Below, piece by piece: positions 1 to 8,416 of a stretch of 64,000 nucleotides of DNA. Source of the DNA: Achromobacter animicus (GTDB lineage: Bacteria > Pseudomonadota > Gammaproteobacteria > Burkholderiales > Burkholderiaceae_B); assembly GCF_902859585.1 (NCBI RefSeq), contig NZ_CADIJM010000008.1, forward strand, positions 62,001 to 126,000, written 5' to 3'. Positions within the stretch are counted from its first letter, which is position 1. The number at the start of each line of letters is the position of its first letter. A model generated the notes under the pieces. The model did no database searches. It saw only the letters and a list, made by a program, of their open reading frames with translations, and had not been told where the DNA came from. The position numbers and the translations under genes are program-made.

Positions 1-30
1 CGATTTCGGGTGGTTAACGGGGCCTTGGAA

Positions 31-132
31 CCAGCCTTCAATCGGGGCTCAACCCAGCCTTCAATCCAGCCTTCGACCCAGCCCTCAACCCAGCCCTCAA
101 CGCGGCCTCCAACTCGGCTTTCAACCCGGCGG
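31..132. repeat. 12-bp tandem repeat running out from a stop codon
   Basis: About eight degenerate 12-bp units (minus-strand unit close to CTGGGTTGAGGG) begin in the last codons of the minus-strand hydrolase gene and continue into the intergenic space. The real stop is TCA at 121-123. Positions exactly 12 bp apart read TCA again at 97, 85, 61, 49 and 37, while 109 reads CCA and 73 reads TCG. Minus-strand translation past the stop would therefore meet another TGA about every four codons. A short plus-strand ORF over the array simply reflects the repeat and is not called. Confidence 0.85.
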
Positions 133-1098
133 CAGTTCCATCAGCCAGTTGTGCACCAGCCCGGCCAGTTCCAGGCTGTTGCTGTCCATCATCAGCATGT
201 GTGAATTTCCGGTGATTCCGCGTTCCGGCAACGACAGCACCTGGACGCAGGGGTAGCGCGCCGCAAATTCCTGCACACGGGCGCGCATGCGCGGCCAGCG
301 CGGGTCGGTGTCCATGTTGTCGCCCATCACGATCAGCGTGGGCGTGCGGTAGTCATCGCCAGGCGCCAACAGGGGAATGCTTGCCGGTTCCAGCGCGACG
401 ACGGCGCGGACCCGATCCGGCTGCGCCTGGGCCGCGCGGATGCCGAACACGCCCGCTTGCGAATGGCAGATGACAATCATGCGGCCGACGCGTTCCAGCA
501 GCGCCAGGTAGGCGCGCACGACGGCGGCGTCGGTGTGCACCCAGCGTGGGACCATCTGGGCGGCAAGCTGACCGAACGCCTCCACCGGAAAGCGGGTGTT
601 TGGGTAGGCGCTGTCCGGACCCGGACGCGTGCCAGGCCGGCCGATACGAAAACGCGTATAGCAGTCTTCCTGTGCCTGCACGATGGGCGGCTCGGACCAG
701 ATGTCAGGGACGGGCGCGAAGCCGGACCGGCCGCGCTCGACGGCGTCGCACAGGTAGGCATCCCAGCCGCGCCGCAGGAACGTGTTGAGCCAGCCCTCGC
801 GGCCATCGGGCGTGGTCTCCCAGGCGGCGCCGGTCATGCCGCCGCCGTGCCAGAACGCGATCGGCGGGCGGCCGTTGGGCGGGTCCGCCAGAAAGTACTG
901 CGCGTACATCTGCTCCACGCGGTACGTGCCGTTCGGGTCCAGCGCGACGGGCTGTCCGCCCTCGGCCATCACGACCTCGCGGCGGGGCAGGCCCGACAGC
1001 GAGGCCTCGCGGCCGCCGACATGGAAGGACCCCATGCCGCGCAGGCGCAGGGGACCGGGTTCCTCCAAGTCATTCTGGTGAGAAGCCGCCGCCATCAT
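121..1098 (-). CDS. alpha/beta-fold hydrolase
   Basis: This 325-residue protein has the outline of an alpha/beta hydrolase: an oxyanion-region HGGG motif (FWHGGGMTGAAW) in the first third, a nucleophile-elbow-like CHSQAG, and a late GNSHM that could supply the catalytic His. The nucleophile would be the Ser of HSQAG rather than a strict GxSxG. It is probably a cytoplasmic esterase or lipase-like enzyme of unknown substrate. ATG at 1098 was chosen because it overlaps the stop of the upstream Bug receptor gene as ATGA, which indicates translational coupling. The longer upstream frame is arginine-rich shadow sequence. Pairing with a Bug receptor suggests a role in catabolism of a carboxylated compound, which is inference. 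Its 3' end runs into a 12-bp tandem repeat. Confidence 0.85.
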   Translation of the reverse strand: MMAAASHQNDLEEPGPLRLRGMGSFHVGGREASLSGLPRREVVMAEGGQPVALDPNGTYRVEQMYAQYFLADPPNGRPPIAFWHGGGMTGAAWETTPDGREGWLNTFLRRGWDAYLCDAVERGRSGFAPVPDIWSEPPIVQAQEDCYTRFRIGRPGTRPGPDSAYPNTRFPVEAFGQLAAQMVPRWVHTDAAVVRAYLALLERVGRMIVICHSQAGVFGIRAAQAQPDRVRAVVALEPASIPLLAPGDDYRTPTLIVMGDNMDTDPRWPRMRARVQEFAARYPCVQVLSLPERGITGNSHMLMMDSNSLELAGLVHNWLMELPPG

Positions 1099-2114
1099 TC
1101 GGCCTTGATGTGGTTCGCCTGGATCACGTCCTTCCACCGCGCGGTCTCGGCGCCCACGAAGTCGCCCAGCGACTGCCGCGTGCCGCTGGCCGTCTCGACG
1201 CCCAGTTCGCGCATCTTGGCCGCCACGTCGGGCGCTTGCAGGGCGGCGGCGAACGCGTTGTGCAGCGCGTCCAGTTCGGCGGCGGGTGTGCGCGCCGGCG
1301 CCATGATGCCGAACCACGGCGTGATGAGAAAGTCGGGCACGCCGCCTTCAGCGAAGGTCGGCACGTCGGGGATCGCGGGCGCCCGTTTGCTGCTTGCCAC
1401 GGCCAGCGCGCGCAGCTTGCCGGCCCGGATGTTGGCCAGCGAGGCGGGAAGATTGTCGAAGTACATATCGACCTGGCCGCCAAGCAGATCGGCGGCGACC
1501 TGGCCGGCGCCCTTGTAGGGAATGTGGGCGACGTCGATGCCCGCGCGCTGCTTGAGCAGTTCCGTTGCCAGATGCGCCGAGCCGCCCACGCCGGACGATG
1601 CAGAGTTCAATTTGCCCGGATTGGCGCGGGCGTACGCCAGCAGTTCCGGCAAGGTGTTGGCGGGCACTTGGGGATTGACCACCAGCACGCTGGGCACCGT
1701 GCCGATCATTGCCACGGGCGCGAAGTCCTTGACGATGTCGTAGGGCGCGGGCTGGTAGAGCGATGGCGCGACGGTGCAGCCAAAGGCGCACATGAGCAGC
1801 GTGTATCCATCCGGCGCGGCGCGTGCCACCGCCTGCGCGCCGATGTTGCCGCCGGCGCCTGCGCGGTTTTCAACGATGAGCGGCTGGCCAAGGCGCCGCC
1901 CCAGGTCCTCTCCCAGGATGCGCGCCAGGATGTCAGGAGTGCCGCCCGCGGGAAAGGGCACCACGAGGGTGATGGGCCGCGCGGGAAAGCCGGCGGCCGC
2001 GGTGGCAGGCTGGGCGGCGCCCAGCGCCAGAACGGCGCCCGCCGTGGCGGCCAGCAGAAAGCGGCGAGAGGTGGCGGCGCGCCAGCGCGCGGTGAGGGCG
2101 GTGAGCAGGGCCAT
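1095..2114 (-). CDS. Bug-family (tripartite tricarboxylate) periplasmic solute-binding protein
   Basis: The 339-residue product has a long basic N-terminus, a hydrophobic segment and an Ala-rich signal-peptide cleavage region. The mature Bug fold follows: FPARPITLVVPFPAGG at the start, then VENRAGAGGNIGA and APDGYTLLM. These proteins bind carboxylates or amides in the periplasm and usually serve TctAB-type permeases encoded elsewhere; none is nearby, so it is an orphan receptor as is usual in Bordetella and Achromobacter. Start ATG 2114 follows a GGAGA-like ribosome site, and the longer frame upstream lacks any signal-peptide logic. It is coupled to the hydrolase and divergent from a LysR gene, which probably regulates it. 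Confidence 0.9.
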   Translation of the reverse strand: MALLTALTARWRAATSRRFLLAATAGAVLALGAAQPATAAAGFPARPITLVVPFPAGGTPDILARILGEDLGRRLGQPLIVENRAGAGGNIGAQAVARAAPDGYTLLMCAFGCTVAPSLYQPAPYDIVKDFAPVAMIGTVPSVLVVNPQVPANTLPELLAYARANPGKLNSASSGVGGSAHLATELLKQRAGIDVAHIPYKGAGQVAADLLGGQVDMYFDNLPASLANIRAGKLRALAVASSKRAPAIPDVPTFAEGGVPDFLITPWFGIMAPARTPAAELDALHNAFAAALQAPDVAAKMRELGVETASGTRQSLGDFVGAETARWKDVIQANHIKAE

Positions 2115-2205
2115 GAAGACGTCTCCAGGAAGTCGGTGTCGGATGCGAAATGGGCCGATCTGCGAGCCACTGTAGCCAAGCGCTGGTGCGCCGCCCAATG
2201 CCGGG

Positions 2206-2252
2206 CATGCAAGGCGGCTATATCAATTCTGGTATGCGACTTTCATTGCATG
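2206..2252. promoter_or_regulatory. candidate LysR operator in the Bug/LysR divergent promoter
   Basis: The 153-bp divergent region contains CATGCAA (2206-2212) and TTGCATG (2246-2252), an inverted pair separated by 33 bp. The sequence around it is noticeably AT-richer than the flanking genes. This fits a LysR-type promoter, but the spacing is larger than a single T-N11-A site, so the assignment is weak. Confidence 0.25.
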
Positions 2253-2267
2253 TGTTTCGCGCATAGC

Positions 2268-3293
2268 ATGGACGCCATGACCGACACTCACCCCTTGCCC
2301 TATCTGCGCCGGCTGGACATGAACCTGCTGTTGACGTTCGACGCGCTGATGCGCACGCGCAGCGCCACCGCCAGTTCCGCGCTGCTGCACAAGACGCAGC
2401 CCGCCATCAGCCGCGACCTTGCGCGCCTGCGGGACCGGCTGGACGACCCCTTGCTCGTCGTCGTCAAGGGCCGCTTCATTCCGACCGAGCGCGCGCTGGA
2501 GTTGCATGCGGCTGTGCAGGACGCGCTGGCGCAGATCGAGTCGGCATTGCGCCCGGCAGAGGACTTCGATCCCGCGCGCGCCAGCGGCGTAGTCAACATC
2601 GGGACCGGCGCGCACAGCGAGATACTGCTGGCCGCACCGTTGCTGGAGCGGCTGCGCCGCGCTGCGCCAGGAATCACGCTGCGATTCCAATCGGTGCATG
2701 GCGACTTTGTTCCCGACGACCTGGATGCGGAACGGCTGGACATTGCCATCGGATTGTTCGGCAAGGTGCCGGCGCGCTTTCACCGCGATACGCTGCTGCG
2801 CGACCGGCGCGTGTGTGTGGTGTCGAAAGCGCATCCGCGCGCGGGGCAGGGCGCGCTGACGCTGGCTGACCTGCCGCGCATCAGGTGGTTTGCCTTCGCG
2901 CAGATGTACGGACGCGAGACCAACTTCGACCGCGCCCTGAAGCCGGAGGCGGGGCGGCTGGAATTCTCTGCCTACCTGTCGGGCTTTGGCATCACTCCCT
3001 ACGTCTTGCTGGACACGGACTATGCGACCACCATGCCGGCCAGCGTGGCGCAGGTGCATGGCAAGCACTTTCCGCTGGCGATGCTGGAATTGCCTGCCAG
3101 CCTGCGCAAGATCGAATTCGTGATGGTCTGGCCGCGCCGGCTGCATACGTCGCCGCTGCAGGCGTGGCTGCGCGGCCAGATCCGTGACGTGCTGCGGGAC
3201 CGCGCGGGCGGTCCCGGGCCAGCCGATCAGCGCGCCGCGGGCTTGCCCGACGCCACGTCCAGCACCGACCCGTCTTCCAGGCTCACGCGGTAG
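2268..3293 (+). CDS. LysR-family transcriptional regulator
   Basis: The product is about 341 residues, with an N-terminal winged HTH (LDMNLLLTFDALMRTRSATASS, then TQPAISRDLARLRD) followed by a periplasmic-binding-like co-inducer domain (PLLERLRRAAPGITLRF onward). The architecture is like NodD/SyrM-type LysR members. Two in-frame ATGs occur, at 2268 and 2277, and neither has a strong ribosome site. The gene is divergent from the Bug receptor and hydrolase pair and is their likely regulator. The last roughly 30 residues are Gly/Pro/Ala-rich and lie where the gene overlaps a minus-strand ORF by 67 bp. They look like an extension past the normal LysR end. Confidence 0.9.
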   Translation: MDAMTDTHPLPYLRRLDMNLLLTFDALMRTRSATASSALLHKTQPAISRDLARLRDRLDDPLLVVVKGRFIPTERALELHAAVQDALAQIESALRPAEDFDPARASGVVNIGTGAHSEILLAAPLLERLRRAAPGITLRFQSVHGDFVPDDLDAERLDIAIGLFGKVPARFHRDTLLRDRRVCVVSKAHPRAGQGALTLADLPRIRWFAFAQMYGRETNFDRALKPEAGRLEFSAYLSGFGITPYVLLDTDYATTMPASVAQVHGKHFPLAMLELPASLRKIEFVMVWPRRLHTSPLQAWLRGQIRDVLRDRAGGPGPADQRAAGLPDATSSTDPSSRLTR

Positions 3294-3439
3294 ATCTCGC
3301 GCACGACATTGCCTGCAAAGCCGATCTCAACAATGGACACGTCCTGGAAGGTCGTCTCGATGCCCTCGGGCAGCACGGCGTTGAACTTGTCGGATTCCGC
3401 CTTCATGGCGTCCTGCAGCCGCGCGTTGTACGGCGTCAT
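3227..3439 (-). CDS. small hypothetical protein
   Basis: This 70-residue ORF has normal-looking amino-acid composition (FQDVSIVEIGFAGNVVREIY is typical folded sequence), unlike the Arg-rich shadows around it. I do not recognise the family. It lies 48 bp downstream of the CopD-like gene on the same strand and, notably, in the same reading frame. The open frame extends back to the CopD stop (TAG 3488-3490) and the intervening codons also look like protein. The start is therefore uncertain, and the ORF could be a 3' fragment of a once larger gene. Its 3' end overlaps the LysR gene convergently. Confidence 0.45.
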   Translation of the reverse strand: MTPYNARLQDAMKAESDKFNAVLPEGIETTFQDVSIVEIGFAGNVVREIYRVSLEDGSVLDVASGKPAAR

Positions 3440-3487
3440 GCTGTAGACCAGCGTGGTGTGCGGGTCTAGCGGCCAGCCAGTTATTCG

Positions 3488-3955
3488 CTAGCCCAGGAAC
3501 ATGACCGCCACGATGGCGATGCCGAGCAGCAGGTTCACACCGACCCAGCGCCGGATGCCGGCCATCGCCTGGCCGCCGGCGGGCCAGTCGGACACCGCCA
3601 CGGCAGCGGCCAGCCGCTTGAACAGCGCAAACCGGATGTGGCCGAAGATCGCCATCATGACGATGCCGCCGCTGGCCATCAGCGTCCAGTTGCGGGGCAT
3701 GAAGAACGAGCCGCCCGTCTGCGCGGCCTGGCTGGCCCACGAGCCGATCATCCAGGCGCCGGTCACGAGAATCAGCACGATGGCCGCCAGCACGGCATTC
3801 AGAAAGGGGCCCAGCACCGAGGACAAGAGCGGCAACCGCACGGGCGGATCCAGTTTCGCGGCCGCCGGCCGCAGAAAACAGTGGGCGAACAGCATGCCGC
3901 CCACCCAGAGGATCACGGCCATGACGTGGAGAAACTGCAGGACGGCGTAGAGCAT
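3488..3955 (-). CDS. CopD-like integral membrane protein
   Basis: The 155-residue protein has four predicted membrane segments. The first carries LQFLHVMAVILWVGGMLFAH, with the His spacing typical of CopD/HemJ-related proteins that may bind haem or copper. The others run approximately over residues 48-68, 82-105 and 135-154. ATG 3955 places the first membrane helix at the N-terminus; the longer frame adds an unlikely Arg-rich stretch. It is divergent from the haem-uptake sigma gene hurI across a shared Fur-like box, so iron-dependent expression and a link with haem are plausible inferences. Confidence 0.75.
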   Translation of the reverse strand: MLYAVLQFLHVMAVILWVGGMLFAHCFLRPAAAKLDPPVRLPLLSSVLGPFLNAVLAAIVLILVTGAWMIGSWASQAAQTGGSFFMPRNWTLMASGGIVMMAIFGHIRFALFKRLAAAVAVSDWPAGGQAMAGIRRWVGVNLLLGIAIVAVMFLG

Positions 3956-4064
3956 GGGATCAGCCTGTGGAAAGCGCCGCCGCGGGAGGCGGCGGACGTC
4001 GTACGGATGATATCTCCGCAAACCCGACGCGCGGACTTGACCAAGATCATGGTTTTGCATTTAG

Positions 4065-4088
4065 AATGAGAACGATTGCTATTTGTAG
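4065..4088. promoter_or_regulatory. Fur-like box upstream of hurI
   Basis: AATGAGAACGATTGCTATTT at 4065 resembles Bordetella Fur boxes and lies 37 bp before the hurI start. A closely similar sequence (AATGGGAATGATTGCTAATT at 54921) precedes the second FecI-type sigma gene of this window. Both continue as GTAG, or TGTAG including the last T. Repression by Fur-Fe(II) would make haem uptake iron-responsive. Confidence 0.7.
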
Positions 4089-4125
4089 TTATGAATTTCG
4101 TAGTTAGTGAGTCAGGGAGCCGTCC

Positions 4126-4635
4126 GTGCCGAATTCCGTGCTCGCCTCGGGCGACGCCGTCAACATGCTGTACCGCACCCATCACGGATGGCTGCATGGC
4201 TGGCTGCGCGCCAAGCTGGGCAACAGCTTCGATGCCGCCGATCTTGCGCAGGACACCTTCGTGCGCGTGCTGCGGCACCGGCACGAACTGGACGCGCTGC
4301 GCGAGCCGCGCGCGTACCTGACCACCATCGCCAAGCGCCTGCTGCTGAACCACCATCGCCGCCGATCGGTCGAGCAGGCCTACATGGAAGCGTTGGCGTT
4401 GATGCCCGAGGCGCTTGCTCCTTCCCCCGAACAGCGCTTCATCATCCTGGAGACGCTGCAGGAAATTGAAGAAATGCTGGCCGGCCTGTCGCTGCCCGCC
4501 CGCCAGGCGTTCCTGATGGCGCAACTGGAAGGCCTGAGCCATGGCGAAATCGCCGACAAGCTCAACGTGTCGCTGCGCACCGTGCACCGCTACATCACCA
4601 AGGGATACGAGCAATGCATCATGGCGGTGATGTGA
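4126..4635 (+). CDS. hurI: FecI-type ECF sigma factor for haem uptake
   Basis: This 169-residue sigma-70 family protein contains sigma region 2 (LYRTHHGWLHGWLRAKL, then DLAQDTFVRVLR) and region 4 (EGLSHGEIADKLNVSLRTVHRYI). Size and position match HurI of Bordetella (RhuI in B. avium). In that system haem binding to the receptor signals through HurR to release this sigma for bhuR transcription. It overlaps hurR by 22 bp. A Fur-like box sits upstream, giving the expected double control by iron and haem. Identification rests on synteny with bhuRSTUV as well as on sequence. Confidence 0.93.
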   Translation: MPNSVLASGDAVNMLYRTHHGWLHGWLRAKLGNSFDAADLAQDTFVRVLRHRHELDALREPRAYLTTIAKRLLLNHHRRRSVEQAYMEALALMPEALAPSPEQRFIILETLQEIEEMLAGLSLPARQAFLMAQLEGLSHGEIADKLNVSLRTVHRYITKGYEQCIMAVM

Positions 4636-5624
4636 GCGCGCCAGCGGAACCGGCAGCCGAGCTGCCCGCCGTCGAGCGCAACGTCGCACGCGAGGCTGCG
4701 CGGTGGCTGATGCGGCTGAGCTCAGGCCGGGCTACCGACGCGGACGTCCATGCCTGCGACCAATGGCGCGCCAGCAAGGCCGAGCACGAACATGCCTGGC
4801 AGCGGGCGCAGCGCGTGAATGCGCGCTTCGGCCTCATTCCGTCGGCGCTGGGCATGGCAACGCTGAATCGACCGGACCTCAAGAGCCGCCGCGCCGCGCT
4901 CAAGACGCTGGTTGCCCTGATTGTGGCCGCGCCGGTCGGCTGGGCTGCCTGGCGGGCCGATCCCCTGGACTGGAGCGCCGACTACCGGAGCGCCGCCGGC
5001 GAGCGGCGCGACGTGATCCTGGCCGACGGCTCGACGCTGCACCTGAATACCTCCAGCGCCGTCGACGTGTTGTTCGACGACGCGACGCGCCTCTTGCGCC
5101 TGCGCGCCGGCGAGATCGCCGTCCATGCGGTGGCGGACCCCGCCAGCCATCCGCGTCCCTTCATCGTGCGTACGCGGCTGGGCGATATCGAGGCGCATGC
5201 CTCGCGCTTCTGTGTGCGCGAGGAGAGCGGGCGTTGCCAGCTCAGCGTGCAGGAAGGGCGCGTGCGCGTCAGCAGCGCCGGACAGCCGGGGCGCTACGTG
5301 GACGTGGCGGCCGGCGAGCAGAGCAGCCTGTCGCCCGATGGCGCCGGCCCCGCGACGCCCGCCGATCCGCATGCCAGCGACTGGCTGCGCGGCGTGCTGT
5401 ACGCCAGCGCGCTGCGGCTGGACACCTTCGCGGCCGAGCTTGGCCGCTACCGGCAGGGCATCCTGCGCTGCGCGCCGGAGATCGCGCACCTGCGCATCTC
5501 CGGCGCCTTCCAATTGCACGACACCGACGCGGTGCTGGCGGCGCTGCCCGCCACCTTGCCCGTGCAGGTGCGCTACCGCACGCCGTATTGGGTAACGATC
5601 GTGCCTCGCGACACCTCGGCGTGA
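4614..5624 (+). CDS. hurR: FecR-type anti-sigma regulator of haem uptake
   Basis: The product has 336 residues. A cytoplasmic N-terminal domain (VAREAARWLMRLSSG) comes first, a single membrane segment lies near residues 96-112, and a periplasmic FecR domain follows (ILADGSTLHLNTSSAVDV). FecR proteins relay the signal from the receptor's periplasmic signalling domain to their partner sigma. The start ATG 4614 lies inside hurI with AGGGA just upstream, indicating coupled translation. A 160-bp gap separates it from bhuR, which would hold the sigma-dependent promoter. Confidence 0.92.
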   Translation: MHHGGDVSAPAEPAAELPAVERNVAREAARWLMRLSSGRATDADVHACDQWRASKAEHEHAWQRAQRVNARFGLIPSALGMATLNRPDLKSRRAALKTLVALIVAAPVGWAAWRADPLDWSADYRSAAGERRDVILADGSTLHLNTSSAVDVLFDDATRLLRLRAGEIAVHAVADPASHPRPFIVRTRLGDIEAHASRFCVREESGRCQLSVQEGRVRVSSAGQPGRYVDVAAGEQSSLSPDGAGPATPADPHASDWLRGVLYASALRLDTFAAELGRYRQGILRCAPEIAHLRISGAFQLHDTDAVLAALPATLPVQVRYRTPYWVTIVPRDTSA

Positions 5625-5684
5625 GGCGCGGGGTCGGCATGGCGGATCACGTTCACGGCGTTGCCGCGTCTTTTTCCGGCGCGC

Positions 5685-5703
5685 TGAAAATATTTTTGAA
5701 AAT
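5685..5703 (+). promoter_or_regulatory. candidate HurI-dependent promoter region of bhuR
   Basis: The hurR-bhuR gap contains an AT-rich patch with TGAAAAT repeated at 5685-5691 and 5697-5703, followed by GCTGTCC. GAAAAT-like -35 elements are seen in some FecI-type promoters. I could not match a convincing -10, and no shared motif was obvious upstream of the second TonB receptor, so this is only a location for the expected promoter. Confidence 0.25.
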
Positions 5704-5784
5704 GCTGTCCGGTTTTGATTTCACGCGGGTCATGGTCTGTATAGGCACACGGATGCCGATACCTGTTGGATCGAAAGGACGACC

Positions 5785-8409
5785 ATGGCTTACTACCCCG
5801 CCGGCCGCGCAAGCGGCTCCCGGGCAGCCCGAGGCGCGCAATGCCGGCTGACCCGTCTTACCGCTGCCGTGCATGCGGCGCTGGCCCTGACCGCTGCATC
5901 TGCCGCGATGCTGCCGGCCTCTGCCGCGCAGGCGCAAGGCGCCGCGGTGACGCAGGCCGGGGCGCGCGGCTACAGCATTCCGGCGGGATCGCTGGCGGAC
6001 GCGCTGCCGCGTTTCGCGGACAGCGCCGGCGTGACGGTGCTGTTCGATGCGGCGCTGGTGGGCCAGCGCCGCACCGCCGGACTGCAGGGGGCGTACTCCG
6101 TGCATGAAGGGTTCGCGCGTCTTCTGGCGGGCAGCGGGCTGGGCGTGCAGGAACGCAGCGCGGGCGTCTTCGTGCTGCAGGCGTTGCCGCAGGGCAGCGT
6201 GACGCAGCTTGCGCCGGTGCAGATCGACGGCGAAGCGGCCGTCGTCACGCCGGCCTGGGAAACCAGCACCGATCGCCGCCGCCTGGACGATCTGCAGATC
6301 CGCAACTGGACCGACCTGAGCCGGCGCGCCGAACCGGGCGTGAACTTCAATCGCACGACCAACAGCATCAACATCCGCGGCCTGGATCAGGACCGTGTGC
6401 TGACGCGGGTGGACGGCATCCGCCTGCCGTGGCTGGACGACGGCGCGCGCGGCGTGAAGGGCGGCCTGGAAGCGGTGGATTTCAACAGCCTGTCGCGCCT
6501 GGACATCGTGCGCGGGGCGGACGCCACCGGCGGCGGCTCGGGCGCGATTTCGGGCATTGCCGACCTGCACACCCTGAATCCGGCCGACCTGCTGGGCGGC
6601 GGCAAGACCTTTGGCGCGCTGGCCAAGACCGATTACGACTCCGCCGACAACAGCTGGGGCGCCAACGCGGCGCTGGCCGGCCAGATCCACAGCAACACGT
6701 TCTGGCTGGTGCAGGCCGGCGTGCGCAACGGCCACGAACTGGACAACCGCGGCGACGTCGGCGGCTACGGCGCCAGCCGCAGCAAGCCCAGCCCCGAAGA
6801 CTACGACCAGCGCAGCTTCCTCATGAAGCTGCAGCAGCGCGTGGACGGCGCGCATCTGTTCGGCCTGACGGGCGAATACTTCAAGCGCAATGCCGACATC
6901 GACAACAAGTGGGAGCAAGGCCCCGGCACCAGCTACCTCATCGGCGAAAACAGCACCCGCAAGGAAACCGAGCGCGAGCGCGTGTCGTTCGACTACACGT
7001 ACACGGCGCCGGATTCGGGCGGCCTGATCGACACGGCCAACGCGGTGGTGTACTGGCAGCGCGTTCGCCTGGACAACTCGCTGGACGGCATCCGCGGCGT
7101 GGACGCGCGCGCCCGAATCATTCCGGGCGACCCATTCCGTTACGGCTTTCCCAACGGCCCCTACGGCCGCAGCAATTCGATCCAGCAGACGCTCTTCGGC
7201 GCCAGCACGGAATTCACCAAGCGCATCGCGGGCGCGTCGGTGTCGCAGCTGTGGTCGTTCGGCGGCGAGTGGTACGGCAACAAGACCGAGCAAAATTCCA
7301 GCGGCTACGACAACTGCCCGGTGATCCGACCCGGCACGCCCGCGCCGTTCGGCCCGCGCGCGTGCGACATGCTGCACACCAACCAGGCCGACGTCCCGCA
7401 ATCCAAGGGTGACCAATGGGCGCTGTGGGTGCAGGACGAGTTCAGCTTTGCCGATGGCAGATACACGCTGGCGCCGGCCTTGCGCTACGACCACTACGAG
7501 CAACGGCCGCAGTCCACCGCCGGCTATGAAAGCAACCCCAACGCGGCCGCGCTGCCGCCCAGCAACAGCGGCAGCCGCTTCTCGCCCAAGCTGCTGGGCA
7601 CGTGGCGGGCGGCCGAGCAGCTCAGCCTCTATGCGCAATACGCCTACGGCTTCAAGGCGCCCAGCGCCACGCAGCTCTACACCAACTACGGCGGCCCCGG
7701 CACCTATCTGCGCGTGGGCAACCCGTACCTGAAACCCGAAACCAGCAAGGGCTGGGAACTGGGCGCCAAGCTCGGTACCGACGACCTCGGCGGTGCGGTA
7801 TCGTTCTTTGATAATCGTTATCAGAACTTTATCGATGGCGATGTGCCGCTGAATCCCAATTCGCCGCAGTGGCAGCCGGGTTGGGCGGGGCAGTATCCGC
7901 TGGGCGTGACCGGCAACGTCAACCGCGCCAAGGTCCGCATCTACGGCGCCGAGGCCAGCGCGCACTGGAAGTTTGCGCCGGGTTGGCGCACGTGGGGCTC
8001 GCTGGCTTGGGCGGTGGGCAAGGACGAGGGCACGGGGCAGTACCTGAACTCCGTCGCGCCGCTCAAGGCGATACTGGGCGTCGGGTATGGCCGCGACGTG
8101 TGGGGCGTGGACGCCATGCTCACCACAGCCATGCAGCGCAACAAGGTCGAGTATCCCGATGCGTCGCCCGACGCGCCCAATCCCGACTTCAAGGCGCCGG
8201 GCTATGGCGTGGTGGACCTGATGGGCTACTGGCGTCCGGCTGCGGTGAAGGGCTTGCAGGTGCAGGCGGGCGTGTTCAACCTGTTCGACAAGAAGTACTG
8301 GGAGGCCATCAACGTGCCGACCGCGGGCGCCACCGCGATCCCGCGTGCGGTGGATTGGTACACGGAACCGGGACGCAGCGTGCGCGTCTCACTGACTTAT
8401 CAATATTGA
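5785..8409 (+). CDS. bhuR: TonB-dependent haem receptor with signalling domain
   Basis: The 874-residue outer-membrane receptor has a signal peptide ending near ASAAQA. A secretin/TonB N-terminal signalling domain (about residues 60-128, YSIPAGSLADALPRFADSAG) follows, then a TonB-box region (TQLAPVQI), a plug domain and a beta-barrel ending in aromatic YQY. The signalling domain fits surface signalling to HurR/HurI. The FKAP motif (residue 623) and NPYLKPE (646) correspond to the FRAP/NPNL motifs of haem receptors. No His lies between them, although many haem receptors have one there. The start has GAAAGGA 6-10 nt upstream. A GC-rich hairpin follows the gene before bhuS. Confidence 0.92.
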   Translation: MAYYPAGRASGSRAARGAQCRLTRLTAAVHAALALTAASAAMLPASAAQAQGAAVTQAGARGYSIPAGSLADALPRFADSAGVTVLFDAALVGQRRTAGLQGAYSVHEGFARLLAGSGLGVQERSAGVFVLQALPQGSVTQLAPVQIDGEAAVVTPAWETSTDRRRLDDLQIRNWTDLSRRAEPGVNFNRTTNSINIRGLDQDRVLTRVDGIRLPWLDDGARGVKGGLEAVDFNSLSRLDIVRGADATGGGSGAISGIADLHTLNPADLLGGGKTFGALAKTDYDSADNSWGANAALAGQIHSNTFWLVQAGVRNGHELDNRGDVGGYGASRSKPSPEDYDQRSFLMKLQQRVDGAHLFGLTGEYFKRNADIDNKWEQGPGTSYLIGENSTRKETERERVSFDYTYTAPDSGGLIDTANAVVYWQRVRLDNSLDGIRGVDARARIIPGDPFRYGFPNGPYGRSNSIQQTLFGASTEFTKRIAGASVSQLWSFGGEWYGNKTEQNSSGYDNCPVIRPGTPAPFGPRACDMLHTNQADVPQSKGDQWALWVQDEFSFADGRYTLAPALRYDHYEQRPQSTAGYESNPNAAALPPSNSGSRFSPKLLGTWRAAEQLSLYAQYAYGFKAPSATQLYTNYGGPGTYLRVGNPYLKPETSKGWELGAKLGTDDLGGAVSFFDNRYQNFIDGDVPLNPNSPQWQPGWAGQYPLGVTGNVNRAKVRIYGAEASAHWKFAPGWRTWGSLAWAVGKDEGTGQYLNSVAPLKAILGVGYGRDVWGVDAMLTTAMQRNKVEYPDASPDAPNPDFKAPGYGVVDLMGYWRPAAVKGLQVQAGVFNLFDKKYWEAINVPTAGATAIPRAVDWYTEPGRSVRVSLTYQY

Positions 8410-8416
8410 GTTCGGT

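Noticed and set aside
31-132. CRISPR array
   Set aside because: Units are 12 bp, contiguous and degenerate with no spacers; none of the other repeats in the window has repeat-spacer structure either.
10-204. Plus-strand ORF of Ser-Thr-Gln-Pro repeats at the window start
   Set aside because: It is the translation of the 12-bp stop-anchored repeat and overlaps the end of a well supported gene.
5653-7965. Very long minus-strand open frame opposite bhuR, and similar ones opposite uca (27325-29841) and fdsA (59320-62139)
   Set aside because: Composition is Arg/Ala/Gly/Val/His-rich without recognisable motifs, as expected for antisense frames in GC-rich coding DNA; the opposite strand encodes clear protein families.
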